Notes under the pieces: generated by a model
Seen by the model: only the letters and a program-made list of their open reading frames with translations
Told to the model about the DNA's origin: nothing
Databases searched by the model: none
DNA from: Saprospiraceae bacterium
Lineage (GTDB): Bacteria > Bacteroidota > Bacteroidia > Chitinophagales > Saprospiraceae
Direction of reading: 5' to 3'
Assembly: GCA_016710235.1 (NCBI GenBank)
Contig: JADJLG010000001.1
Coordinates: forward strand, 2,841,501-2,905,500
Length of the DNA: 64,000 nt
Translations under genes and position numbers: made by a program
Shown here: one piece after another, positions 8,085 to 16,666 of the stretch
Numbering within the stretch: position 1 is the stretch's first letter
How the letters are laid out: every line of letters begins with the position of its first letter

Positions 8085-9875
8085 ATGAATTTTAAAACTC
8101 CAAAAATGAATTTTGTATTGATTGTAATGTCTTTTAGCATACAATTTTACTTGTGTTTTAACAACAACATTTTATCTGCTCAGGATAATCCAAATATAGT
8201 TTACTTGAAGGACAGCCTGGAATTGAATATGTCCTATGTTGATAGTATTGAGAATGAAATGCATGCTCTCATTAAGCAAAAGCATTACGAACAGGCTTTC
8301 CCATTGCTTCTCAAATGTATTGAGAGGCATATCATCCAAGAAAACTATACCAAATCAAGTTCTTTGCGATTTCTCCTGTCAAAAATTTATTCCATTTTTG
8401 ACTGGTACCCTAAGTCAATAGCCCAAGCCGAATTTTGTCAAGTTTACTTTCGCCAGGCTGGAGAGGATTTGTATCTCTCTAAAACGCTCCATCATCTCGC
8501 ATTCCTTTATTATAATATTGGAGACCACACATCAGCGAGATATTTTTTAAGTCAATGCGATTTGGAGAAAAAGGATGCAAATGATCCCTTCTGTAAGTAT
8601 GAGCACTTACTTTATGAATCTGTGACTGACACTACAATTCCTTCATCGACTATTAGGAGGAATATGGTGACAACTATAAGCTATGCAAAAAATGCAGGAG
8701 CATCTGACTTACAAATGTATGCTTATGCCTTAATAGGAAAGACCCATCTTATAGACAGTAATTTTAATCTTGCTTTATTGGCTTTTGAGAAAAGTTTAAA
8801 ATTGAGTTTGGCAGAAAGGCACATTGCTATGACTTCTGAAAATTATAGAAATTTATTTGTATGCCTATCTCAATTGAATGAATATAAAAAAGCTTCAGAT
8901 TGCTTACTTCAATATACCAAGTACCGGGATACTTCAGAGAGATTCAGATCTGATATGGATAGAAACAGAGAGATCCTCCGTTTTGAAAAGAAGGAAATCA
9001 GAGATGAGAAAATAGACCTTGAACAAACAAAGAGGTTGATGGAACTTAAAGCTAGAAGAACTAACTTCAAGTTCACTAGTCTTTTGTTTACGATAGGAGC
9101 TATTTTAGTGGCAGCATTTTTTGTGGTATTGTTTTATCAACAAAGACTAGAAACTAGCAATATCATTCATGCCCAGTCCGAGCAAATCAACAATCAGAAG
9201 ATAAAAGAATTAGAAAGCGCTACCCGAATTGAGAAAATGAAATCCATGATATCAGGCCAGGAATACGAAAGAGAAAGGATAGCAAAAGATCTGCATGATA
9301 GTTTAGGTGGCTTATTATCAACCATTCGTTTGAGGATGGACAATCTCCCTTCTAATAAAATTATTGACAGCTCTCCGGAGATGTCTAAAATACACAATTT
9401 AGTGGATGTTGCTTGTACTGAAATCCGAAACATCTCGCACAATCTTCGACCTGGAGCACTTGAAAATCTTGGACTAAAAGAAGCTATTCGAGACATGCTC
9501 AATCGGTTTATATCTGACGATGGGCCAGAAATAATTCTTCAACATTATGGCATTGCGGACTGGAACCAAATCGATCCAAATGTCGCTCTACAACTCTACA
9601 GGATTGTACAGGAATTGGTAAACAATGCGGTAAAACATGCTAATAGTTCAGAAATTCTTGTTCAACTGTCCCTTACAGACAAAGAACTTCAAGTCACGGT
9701 TGAAGATGATGGCAAGGGATATGACCTTCTGCATGTATCTCTAGGATCGGGACTAGACAATATCCAATCGAGAGTAAACTATATTAGTGGCGAGATGCAT
9801 ATTGACAGCCGACATGACAAAGGAACTTCTGTGTTAATCGTCGTTCCCAACTATTCTGCGATCGCCAAATCTTGA
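8085..9875 (+). CDS. TPR-containing sensor histidine kinase, NarX/HPK7 type
   Basis: Autophosphorylates on His and passes phosphate to the adjacent NarL-type regulator. The 596 residues comprise a signal peptide (about 1-32), a periplasmic region of helical TPR-like repeats (about 50-290), a charged coiled segment, a single membrane helix (about 330-352), a short coiled coil, and a HisKA_3 domain with H404 in ERERIAKDLHDSLGG. The ATPase domain has an N box (VNNAVKHAN) and G boxes (DDGKGYDL; GSGLDNIQSR). This layout is frequent in Bacteroidota; the signal sensed is unknown. Confidence 0.93.
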   Translation: MNFKTPKMNFVLIVMSFSIQFYLCFNNNILSAQDNPNIVYLKDSLELNMSYVDSIENEMHALIKQKHYEQAFPLLLKCIERHIIQENYTKSSSLRFLLSKIYSIFDWYPKSIAQAEFCQVYFRQAGEDLYLSKTLHHLAFLYYNIGDHTSARYFLSQCDLEKKDANDPFCKYEHLLYESVTDTTIPSSTIRRNMVTTISYAKNAGASDLQMYAYALIGKTHLIDSNFNLALLAFEKSLKLSLAERHIAMTSENYRNLFVCLSQLNEYKKASDCLLQYTKYRDTSERFRSDMDRNREILRFEKKEIRDEKIDLEQTKRLMELKARRTNFKFTSLLFTIGAILVAAFFVVLFYQQRLETSNIIHAQSEQINNQKIKELESATRIEKMKSMISGQEYERERIAKDLHDSLGGLLSTIRLRMDNLPSNKIIDSSPEMSKIHNLVDVACTEIRNISHNLRPGALENLGLKEAIRDMLNRFISDDGPEIILQHYGIADWNQIDPNVALQLYRIVQELVNNAVKHANSSEILVQLSLTDKELQVTVEDDGKGYDLLHVSLGSGLDNIQSRVNYISGEMHIDSRHDKGTSVLIVVPNYSAIAKS

Positions 9876-10171
9876 GTTTTTAAATGCGGGAAAACACTGA
9901 TTTATTATTTTGGGTGTTTTCATGGAAGTATCCAAATGGATGTTTTCAGACATTTGCATTGCGATCCTTGGTTAAAACGTTAATCACATCGCAAGCTTGA
10001 TTTGAATATTGAAAATGGGATCCAAGGAATAGAGCTATCGGTTCAAAGAATGGTTTTTGGTTGTTTTACAGGGTGAATTTTGAATTATAATATTCTTACA
10101 ATGTCCAGATAGCTCTTTCCTGGTGTTTTTTCCCTCACAAAAAGAGAAGAAATAGGTTTATTACATATTGG
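9876..10171 (+). other. Gene-free stretch after the histidine kinase
   Basis: I see no supported gene in these ~300 bp. A hairpin at 9890-9921 (GAAAACAC paired with GTGTTTTC, 16-nt loop) lies just after the kinase stop. It has no T-run, so it may be a 3' stabiliser or a weak terminator. Confidence 0.4.
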
Positions 10172-10203
10172 AAAAGCTGTCTTATCGACGGCTTTTCTTT
10201 TTT
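10172..10203 (+). terminator. Rho-independent terminator, plus-strand orientation
   Basis: Stem AAAAGCTGTC / GACGGCTTTT (one G-U pair) with a 5-nt loop, then CTTTTTT. It would end transcripts from the two-component operon. It overlaps the last codons and stop of the convergent phosphoesterase gene. Confidence 0.6.
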
Positions 10204-10736
10204 GTATCGATATGTTCATCTTCGCGATTTGCCATATTTGGAAATCGATTGGCAAACTCATAGATTTCCATTCCTGAAATATCTTTATTATTGATTTGAA
10301 AACGAACTAAAGTTCGAACTTGGTGCACACCTTTAAATCCGCAAGCTCCTGGATTGATATACAGTAATTGATATTTTTGATCATATGCTATTTTCAATAA
10401 ATGCGAATGGCCACATATCAGTATGCGTGGATTATTTTCCATGACGTATTTTCTAGTATGTGCATTGTATGAGCCAAATGGACCTGCAATATGCGTCATG
10501 AATACCAGATGCCCTCCACAATTAAAAAGGAGATCTCTGTTGGTTTCACGTTGAATGATATGATCATCAATGTTCCCGTGAACAATTCTCAAAGATTTGA
10601 ATGCTATTAGTGAATCAATTAATTCTAAAGATCCTATATCTCCCGCGTGCCATATTTCATCACAATCTTTGAAGAAACTAAAAACCTGAGGATCCAGGTA
10701 CCCGTGTGTATCTGAAAGTACACCAATTTTAGGCAT
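10182..10736 (-). CDS. YfcE/MJ0936-type metallophosphoesterase
   Basis: A single-domain calcineurin-like phosphodiesterase. The metal ligands are all present: LSDTHGYLD, HAGDIGS, HGNIDDH, THIAG, CGHSHLLK and NPGACG. The frame opens at 10790, but the ATG at 10736 is chosen because the protein then begins MPKIGVLSDTH, as in the family (184 residues). This start overlaps the upstream oxidoreductase stop by 8 bp, so the pair is probably translationally coupled. The in vivo substrate is unknown; relatives hydrolyse phosphodiesters with Mn or Ni. Confidence 0.88.
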   Translation of the reverse strand: MPKIGVLSDTHGYLDPQVFSFFKDCDEIWHAGDIGSLELIDSLIAFKSLRIVHGNIDDHIIQRETNRDLLFNCGGHLVFMTHIAGPFGSYNAHTRKYVMENNPRILICGHSHLLKIAYDQKYQLLYINPGACGFKGVHQVRTLVRFQINNKDISGMEIYEFANRFPNMANREDEHIDTKKKSRR

Positions 10737-11703
10737 TGGCAACTTTGATGACAATCTTACCAAATTGTTCTCCCGCAGCCATCCTTTCAAATGCAGAATT
10801 GATGCTATTTAGTTCGAAAATACGGTCCACTATTGGTTTTACTTTATATCTGTTGATATGTGCCATCAATAATTCAAAATCCTCATCACTGCCCATGGTG
10901 GTGCCAAGAATCTGAATTTGTTTCCAAAAAATGATCTGTGGAGAAATATCATTTAGGACTCCTGCAGTTCCGCCATAAATGACCAATCTCGCTCCAGGTT
11001 TTGCGATTTTCAACAGCTTTGTGATATTATTACCAGCAGCTCCGTCAATGATGACATCCACTCCCCCATTTGACATCTCAATCAACTGTTTGTCCCAATT
11101 TTCTTCATTGTAATTTACACCACCTTTAGATCCAAGAATTATTGCTTGATCAATTTTATAATTAGAAGAAGAACTTACAAAAATATTACAGTCTAAAGGT
11201 AGTGCCAATTGGAGAGCTGCCAGAGATACTCCTCCACCGATCCCTGTGATTAGGACAGAATCCGTTTTTTCCAATTTAGCTTTTGTAAATAATGCCCTGA
11301 AGGCAGTGAGGGAAGCGAGTGGCAATGCTGCACACTCTTCGTCGTTCAAATGTGCAGGAGTCTCGTGTATTGTATTCTTCGGTACAGATACATATTCTGC
11401 CAAGCTTCCTGAATCAGGTAAGCCCAAAATCCTAAACTGGCTGCTTTGAAAATGTTCATTTGATCCCCAGTTTTGGGACGGATTCACTATAACGCGTTTT
11501 CCATTATATACACCACAAAGATCTGAACCTAAAATGATTGGAAATTTTAAACCTGCATATTTTCCCTGCTGAATCCAGTAATCACGGTGGTTGAGGGAGG
11601 CGCACAAAACCTGAACTGCTACATGATCTGAATTCACAAGACCAAATTCAGTCTCTTCAACATTCAACTTTTGTTTTATCCCGTGCAATATGGCCGCTTT
11701 CAT
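10729..11703 (-). CDS. Zinc-independent medium-chain dehydrogenase/quinone-oxidoreductase family protein
   Basis: The 324-residue protein has a GroES-like N-terminal half (SLNHRDYWIQQGKY; FPIILGSDLCGVY) and a Rossmann NAD(P)-binding half (VLITGIGGGVSLAALQLA, about residues 150-170). The Cys/His ligands of the zinc alcohol dehydrogenases are absent, which places it with the NADPH:quinone reductase / enoyl reductase-like branch. The substrate cannot be predicted. It is the first gene of a two-gene unit with the phosphoesterase. Confidence 0.85.
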   Translation of the reverse strand: MKAAILHGIKQKLNVEETEFGLVNSDHVAVQVLCASLNHRDYWIQQGKYAGLKFPIILGSDLCGVYNGKRVIVNPSQNWGSNEHFQSSQFRILGLPDSGSLAEYVSVPKNTIHETPAHLNDEECAALPLASLTAFRALFTKAKLEKTDSVLITGIGGGVSLAALQLALPLDCNIFVSSSSNYKIDQAIILGSKGGVNYNEENWDKQLIEMSNGGVDVIIDGAAGNNITKLLKIAKPGARLVIYGGTAGVLNDISPQIIFWKQIQILGTTMGSDEDFELLMAHINRYKVKPIVDRIFELNSINSAFERMAAGEQFGKIVIKVANA

Positions 11704-12016
11704 TTACTTATTTTAATTTTTTCCAAGATAGGATAAAATCCGATTGTAATGTAAATAAAGCTCATATAAACCTAAGTATTCATTTACATGATTTAAAATT
11801 TGAACATCCTATATAATTAAATAATTAATATGTATTAAATATAAATATATAATCAATTCTCTACCTATTGAAATTTATCCAGAGAAATACGGATTTTATC
11901 AAAATGAGTGTTTACCCTTATTGATAATTCACAATAATGGCCTAATCTTGCACTGTATTTCGCTCCCAAGCATATCCGTACATAATTTCAGAATTTTCAA
12001 CCTCAAAATTATTTAT
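11704..12016. other. AT-rich intergenic region before the metalloprotease
   Basis: About 310 bp of very AT-rich sequence lies between the divergent oxidoreductase and metalloprotease genes. The protease reading frame is open upstream to 11921, but that extension would put about 32 atypical residues before the signal peptide, so I treat it as non-coding. No clear TAnnTTTG box was found. Confidence 0.5.
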
Positions 12017-14620
12017 ATGTACAGATTTTCTATTCGTTTTATTGTTGTTTTTATGTTTTCCACGATGATTTGGGCAGGTCATCTATCCTTGAATGCCCAA
12101 ATTTTTCACCACAATATCAATGAAATAGACCTCCTATCTCCTATTGCTAAAGAAATTTATGCAGATCGGCTGAATCAGCATAGTTTCATTTCGGTTGAAT
12201 TGTTTTCTGATTCCCAAGTCCAAATGAGTCCGGTCGATGGTATGAACAAGTGGACTCTGTGTGAAGACAGGATGAATTCACTTTCCTATATTTTATCACA
12301 AAATCTGACAAACATTGAATTGGTACTTCCGTCTTGGGACGGTAAAAAGATTGTGCTAGAACTCAAGCAGTATGAATTAATAGCCGACGGATTCAGAGTG
12401 ACCACCGGGAACAATAAACCAGTGGCCTCTAAAGCATCAAGATACTATAGAGGTATAGTCCAAGGACAACCGGAATCTATAGCTGCTTTTAGTTTTTTTG
12501 AAGGTCAGGTATTTGGCATGTTGAGTTTAGATTTTGGCAATATAGTGGTTCAAAATTCGGAGCTACATCCCGGAAAATTCATTATGTATAATGATCGCGA
12601 TGCCACTAAGAAACCGGATTTTGTATGTGAAACAGAAAAATTGTCAGGCAATGATTTTGATCCAGAAGACAATGAGATACAAGGGCGTGCTGCAGGTGAC
12701 TGCGTAAAAGTCTATATAGAATGTGACTATGCTCTTTATACAAATAAAGGCTCTGTCAATGCCACTGTTAACTGGATTACAGCAGTTTACAATAATGTAG
12801 CGACACTTTATGCTAACGAGAGCATCAACACCACAATCTCTGAAATCTATGTTTGGACTACACCGGATTCATATAGTAAGACAAGTTCAACGACAGCGCT
12901 TACCCAATTTCGTACAGCCAGGCCTAGTTTCAACGGCAATTTGGCTCATCTTGCTGCTTTAGGAGGAAATAATATTGGAGGTGTGGCGTGGTTGGATGTT
13001 TTGTGCACCAATTATAACTACGCATACAGTAATATATCTTCTAGTTACAATAATGTTCCTACTTATAGCTGGACAGTAGAAGTTATGACCCATGAAATGG
13101 GGCACAACGTTGGATCTAATCATACTCAATGGTGTGGATGGTCAGGCGGGGCATTGGATAATTGCTATACTCCGGAAGGAAGTTGCAGTCCCGGCCCGGC
13201 ACCATCCAATGGTGGTACGATCATGAGTTACTGTCACCTTACAAGTTATGGGATAAATTTTAATAATGGATTCGGAACACAACCAGGAAATAAAATCAGA
13301 AGCAGAGTTGCAGCAGTAAATTGTCTATCACCTGGATGTGGTGCCTCTTGTCCTGCACCTACAGGTCTTAATGCCTCCAATATTACAAATACCACTGCCT
13401 TAATTTCCTGGAGTCCAGCATCTGGAGCGGTGGATTACACATTAGAATACAAAGTATCTACTTCTTCAACTTGGACACCAATCACAACCAACACGACAAG
13501 TTATACTTTGTCAGGTCTGGTAGCTGGCACTACTTATAATGCAAGAGTAAAGACAAATTGCTCAAGCTCTTCGAGCGTATATTCGGGAATCATCAGCTTT
13601 ACTACAACCGGAGGATCCTGTGGTATACCAACAAATTTTCTTGTGAACAACATCACATCCACTTCGGCAACAGCATCTTGGTCGGCTGTAACAGGCGCGA
13701 CTGCTTACAACTTCCAATATAAAGCTACGTCTTCTTCCAGCTGGCAACAAGTTACTGTCACTGCGACTGCAATAAATCTTACAGGCCTCAGTCCAGCTAC
13801 ATCTTATGATGTCAGAGTGCAGAGTGTTTGTGGCAGCTCAACATCTGCTTTCACCAACGTGATTACATTTACTACTCAAAGTGGTTCAAGTTATTGTGAT
13901 TCCAGAGGTACAAGTAGTACACAGGAGTGGATCAAGCGAGTGAAAATCAACACATTGGACAGGAATTCTGGCAGTGATGGAGGCTACTATGACGGTACAT
14001 CTATGAGCACTGTTCTGAAACAAAGCACTGCATATCAATTATATTTTCAAGCAGGTGTTGCCGGAAATCGAAGAACATTATATTGGACTGCTTGGATTGA
14101 TTTCAACCAAAATGGTGTGTTTACTGACGCCGGAGAAAGAGTTGCGATCGGAGCTTCCAATAGTTTGAACCTGTTGTACGTTACATTTACTGTACCTTCC
14201 AATGCTACATTGGGATCCACACGTCTAAGAGTTTCAATGAAATACGGTGGTTACCCTAGTTCCTGCGAATCATTTGCAAGAGGAGAAGTTGAAGATTATA
14301 CCGTAAACATCCAGGCATTGGGGTCTCTACCTGGTTCATCATTATCTGAAGGATTAAAAGGAGCTTCCTTTGATTACGTCAGAATACTGCCTAATCCGGT
14401 TCAGGACCTGATGCTTGTTCAGTTTGATGCAAAACAAGCGGCAGATGTAAAATTGGAAGTCTTTAATATACTCCAACAGCGAGTTGCAGAGTATAAAATG
14501 ATAAGCTTAGAAGGAAGTAATAACTATTCGTTCAAAATTGATCATCTTATAGCAGGGACTTACTTCTGTAAAATCACAAGTGGTTCTCAAGTTTATATTC
14601 AGAAAATGATCAAGTCGTAA
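12017..14620 (+). CDS. Secreted zinc metalloprotease (reprolysin-like) with two FnIII domains, GEVED domain and T9SS sorting domain
   Basis: An 867-residue extracellular protease. The order is: signal peptide (about 1-28, ending SLNAQ); propeptide-like region; zincin catalytic domain with HEMGHNVGSNH (H359, E360, H363, H369) and a Met-turn (GTIMSYC); two fibronectin type III domains (ALISWSPASGAVDYTLEYK; ATASWSAVTGATAYNFQYK); a GEVED domain (WTAWIDFNQNGVFTDAGE; ARGEVEDYTV); and a C-terminal type A sorting domain starting ILPNPVQDLM and ending YIQKMIKS. The sorting domain directs export by the T9SS. The ATG at 12017 is chosen over 11921 because it directly precedes a normal signal peptide. The substrate is unknown. 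Confidence 0.92.
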   Translation: MYRFSIRFIVVFMFSTMIWAGHLSLNAQIFHHNINEIDLLSPIAKEIYADRLNQHSFISVELFSDSQVQMSPVDGMNKWTLCEDRMNSLSYILSQNLTNIELVLPSWDGKKIVLELKQYELIADGFRVTTGNNKPVASKASRYYRGIVQGQPESIAAFSFFEGQVFGMLSLDFGNIVVQNSELHPGKFIMYNDRDATKKPDFVCETEKLSGNDFDPEDNEIQGRAAGDCVKVYIECDYALYTNKGSVNATVNWITAVYNNVATLYANESINTTISEIYVWTTPDSYSKTSSTTALTQFRTARPSFNGNLAHLAALGGNNIGGVAWLDVLCTNYNYAYSNISSSYNNVPTYSWTVEVMTHEMGHNVGSNHTQWCGWSGGALDNCYTPEGSCSPGPAPSNGGTIMSYCHLTSYGINFNNGFGTQPGNKIRSRVAAVNCLSPGCGASCPAPTGLNASNITNTTALISWSPASGAVDYTLEYKVSTSSTWTPITTNTTSYTLSGLVAGTTYNARVKTNCSSSSSVYSGIISFTTTGGSCGIPTNFLVNNITSTSATASWSAVTGATAYNFQYKATSSSSWQQVTVTATAINLTGLSPATSYDVRVQSVCGSSTSAFTNVITFTTQSGSSYCDSRGTSSTQEWIKRVKINTLDRNSGSDGGYYDGTSMSTVLKQSTAYQLYFQAGVAGNRRTLYWTAWIDFNQNGVFTDAGERVAIGASNSLNLLYVTFTVPSNATLGSTRLRVSMKYGGYPSSCESFARGEVEDYTVNIQALGSLPGSSLSEGLKGASFDYVRILPNPVQDLMLVQFDAKQAADVKLEVFNILQQRVAEYKMISLEGSNNYSFKIDHLIAGTYFCKITSGSQVYIQKMIKS

Positions 14621-14655
14621 GAAAAGCGAAAGCTCGTAGTAAATTGATACCGAGA

Positions 14656-14693
14656 GGGCAAAGGAGATTCATTTTCCTTCGCCCTTTTTTTTT
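14656..14693 (+). terminator. Rho-independent terminator of the metalloprotease gene
   Basis: An imperfect GC stem (GGGC-AAGGA paired with TCCTT-GCCC) is followed by nine T residues, 36 bp after the stop codon. Confidence 0.8.
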
Positions 14694-14933
14694 ACCCTAC
14701 AGTTCTCCGACATGTAAACATATTAAAATTATTTTTAATATGTATCTGAATCTCTAAAGCCCGGTAAATTCTCAATAAATACATTATAATGTATTATGAT
14801 ATATTAATTTAACCATACTTAATTTTGTGATTTACTAATAGACAATATATTACAACTATTTACTATGTAATTTCTAACCTACCGAAATTCATATTTATCC
14901 GATGTTTGGCACAGTTTCTGTTGCTATTTCTAC
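14694..14933. other. AT-rich non-coding stretch
   Basis: Very AT-rich spacer with repeated ATTA/TAAT words between the terminator and the small orphan gene. No gene, RNA or clear promoter box was recognised. Confidence 0.4.
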
Positions 14934-15281
14934 ATGGCAATCAATATACAAGACCTCAATCGGAAACACCTCCTTCAGTCTGATGTGGTGTATCGAGTAA
15001 ACCATGGATTAAGCAGCAGATTGGTGAATTATAAAAACGGAATCATTTATCTCGAAGTACTTTTCACAAAGAAGTGGAGAAAGAACTATGATGAGACCAC
15101 CGAAGAAATGGCCAACAACTGGAGAAATGCAAACAAGGAATTAGCCAAAGCAATAGGATGTAAAGTTTATATTATTGATGCTCGTACCTATCCTTATAAA
15201 AAAGAATTGTATTTAAGTACAGGAGTTGCTTCTTATGATGCTAAGAAAGGTATACTTTTTTCACAAGATGTGCTGAATTAG
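14934..15281 (+). CDS. Small hypothetical protein, 115 aa
   Basis: I do not recognise the family. The protein is soluble, lysine-rich and without a signal peptide or membrane segment. It is mixed alpha/beta in pattern: a strand-rich N-terminal half (GIIYLEVLF), a basic helix with WRKNYDETTEEMANNWRNAN, and a C-terminal VYIIDARTYPYKKELYLSTG. Codon use looks normal for the neighbourhood and the frame is fully open, so I consider it real. It stands alone, with AT-rich spacers on both sides (14694-14933 and 15282-15549) and no co-directional close neighbour. Confidence 0.6.
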   Translation: MAINIQDLNRKHLLQSDVVYRVNHGLSSRLVNYKNGIIYLEVLFTKKWRKNYDETTEEMANNWRNANKELAKAIGCKVYIIDARTYPYKKELYLSTGVASYDAKKGILFSQDVLN

Positions 15282-15549
15282 CAAATATTATCGAAATTCG
15301 ATTTTAGTTAGATTCTACTTTTTCTCAAAATATTTTCTCATAAATTAATTTGAAGAACGCAATAGAAATGACATAGCAATTGTTTTTCTGTATTTACTGT
15401 CCATAAGACACTCTATATCCAAAACTTAAAACATATTAATTTAATTGTATTGAAAATAATTTCTTGTTTACAGGCATTCATTCACCGGTGAAACTTTGCA
15501 CTCTGCATAATTTGTAAAGAAGAGACCAATTAGTGCTTCTTTTCATTTA

Positions 15550-16650
15550 TTAATCCTTCCACTCTGCAAGAAAAAGATTTGTGTCATGCGTGCCCCCATT
15601 CTCCCGATTGGATGCAAAAACAAGATACTTACCGTTTCTGCTAAACATCGGGAATGAATCAAATGTCTGGTCATAACTGATTTGTTCAAGTCCAGAGCCA
15701 TCTTCGTTGATCATAAATAAATTGAAATTATATCCTTTGGGTCCATTATGGTTAGAAGAAAAAATGATTTTATTGCCGCTCGGATGATAAAATGGTGCCC
15801 AATTTGCTTTGCCAAGATGGGTAATTTGCCTCATATTGCTACCATCAATATTACAAGTAAATAACTCCATTTGAGTAGGTTGCACCAATCCTTTTTTTAA
15901 CAGCTCCTTATACTCAGTTTGATCTTCCGGAGTTTTAGGTCTTGATGCTCTGAAAACTAATTTCTTTCCATCCGGCGAAAAGAATGCCCCTCCGTCATAC
16001 CCTAATTCGCTGGTCACTTGTGTTACATTAGTTCCATCTATGTTCATCACATAGAGTTCTAGATCCCCACTTCTGTCTGATGTAAAAACAATTTTATCTC
16101 CTTTTGGGGAGACTGTTGCTTCTGCGTCATAAAATTCATTGTGGGTGTATTGTTTGAGGATTTTGCCTTTGAGATCGGCGGTATAAATCTCATAATCCTT
16201 ATATATTGGCCAGACGTATTTACCTCCTGGATTTCGCGGCGGCACCTCAGGGCAGCTTTTACCTGCGTGCTGCGTAGAGGCAAAGATGATAGACTTATCC
16301 CCAGGCATGAAAAAAGAGCAGGTCGTCCTTCCACCATCTACTGAGATATGTTTAGGTAAATTATCCTTTAAATTGTCCTCGAATACTTTGAAATAATAAA
16401 TTTGATCACACTGCGCTCCCCAGTTCACATTGTCTGACTGGAAACACAACTTTTTATCGTCAAAACTCCAATATGCCTCTGCATTGTTGCTCCCAAAAGT
16501 CATTTGACGAACATTTTTGAAGTGATTTTCCCCTGGGAATGCAGCATTCTTTTGCTGTGTGGCAGAATCATTTAACCTGTGTTTAGGGCTACAAGAGAAA
16601 GAAAAAAGACTCACAGGTATCAGAATGGTGAAGAAAGCAGATATTTGCAT
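15550..16650 (-). CDS. TolB-like beta-propeller (PD40) lipoprotein
   Basis: The 366-residue protein has a lipoprotein signal (lipobox around SLFSFSC, about residue 19) followed by WD40-like/PD40 repeats. These include DAEATVSPKGDKIVFTSDR, GGAFFSPDGKKLVFRASRP, WAPFYHPSGNKIIFSSN and SFPMFSRNGKYLVFASNRE. The fold matches the TolB C-terminal propeller, a protein-binding scaffold, but the TolB N-terminal domain is absent. The ATG at 16650 is preferred to the open frame up to 16713 because it gives a compact signal peptide and avoids overlap with the divergent fhs. A cell-envelope binding role is inferred. Confidence 0.85.
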   Translation of the reverse strand: MQISAFFTILIPVSLFSFSCSPKHRLNDSATQQKNAAFPGENHFKNVRQMTFGSNNAEAYWSFDDKKLCFQSDNVNWGAQCDQIYYFKVFEDNLKDNLPKHISVDGGRTTCSFFMPGDKSIIFASTQHAGKSCPEVPPRNPGGKYVWPIYKDYEIYTADLKGKILKQYTHNEFYDAEATVSPKGDKIVFTSDRSGDLELYVMNIDGTNVTQVTSELGYDGGAFFSPDGKKLVFRASRPKTPEDQTEYKELLKKGLVQPTQMELFTCNIDGSNMRQITHLGKANWAPFYHPSGNKIIFSSNHNGPKGYNFNLFMINEDGSGLEQISYDQTFDSFPMFSRNGKYLVFASNRENGGTHDTNLFLAEWKD

Positions 16651-16655
16651 GCAAA
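16644..16655. promoter_or_regulatory. 12-bp perfect palindrome between divergent starts
   Basis: TTTGCATGCAAA is a perfect inverted repeat. It covers the reverse-strand ATG of the propeller lipoprotein and lies 11 bp before the fhs start. On each strand it ends in a TTTG that forms a near -7 box (GATATTTG on plus; TATTTTG on minus). It could be an operator or a shared core promoter. Confidence 0.35.
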
Positions 16656-16666
16656 ATAATTGAAAA

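Noticed and set aside
11921..12016. N-terminal 32-residue extension of the metalloprotease
   Set aside because: The extension would precede a normal signal peptide and reads like non-coding AT-rich sequence.
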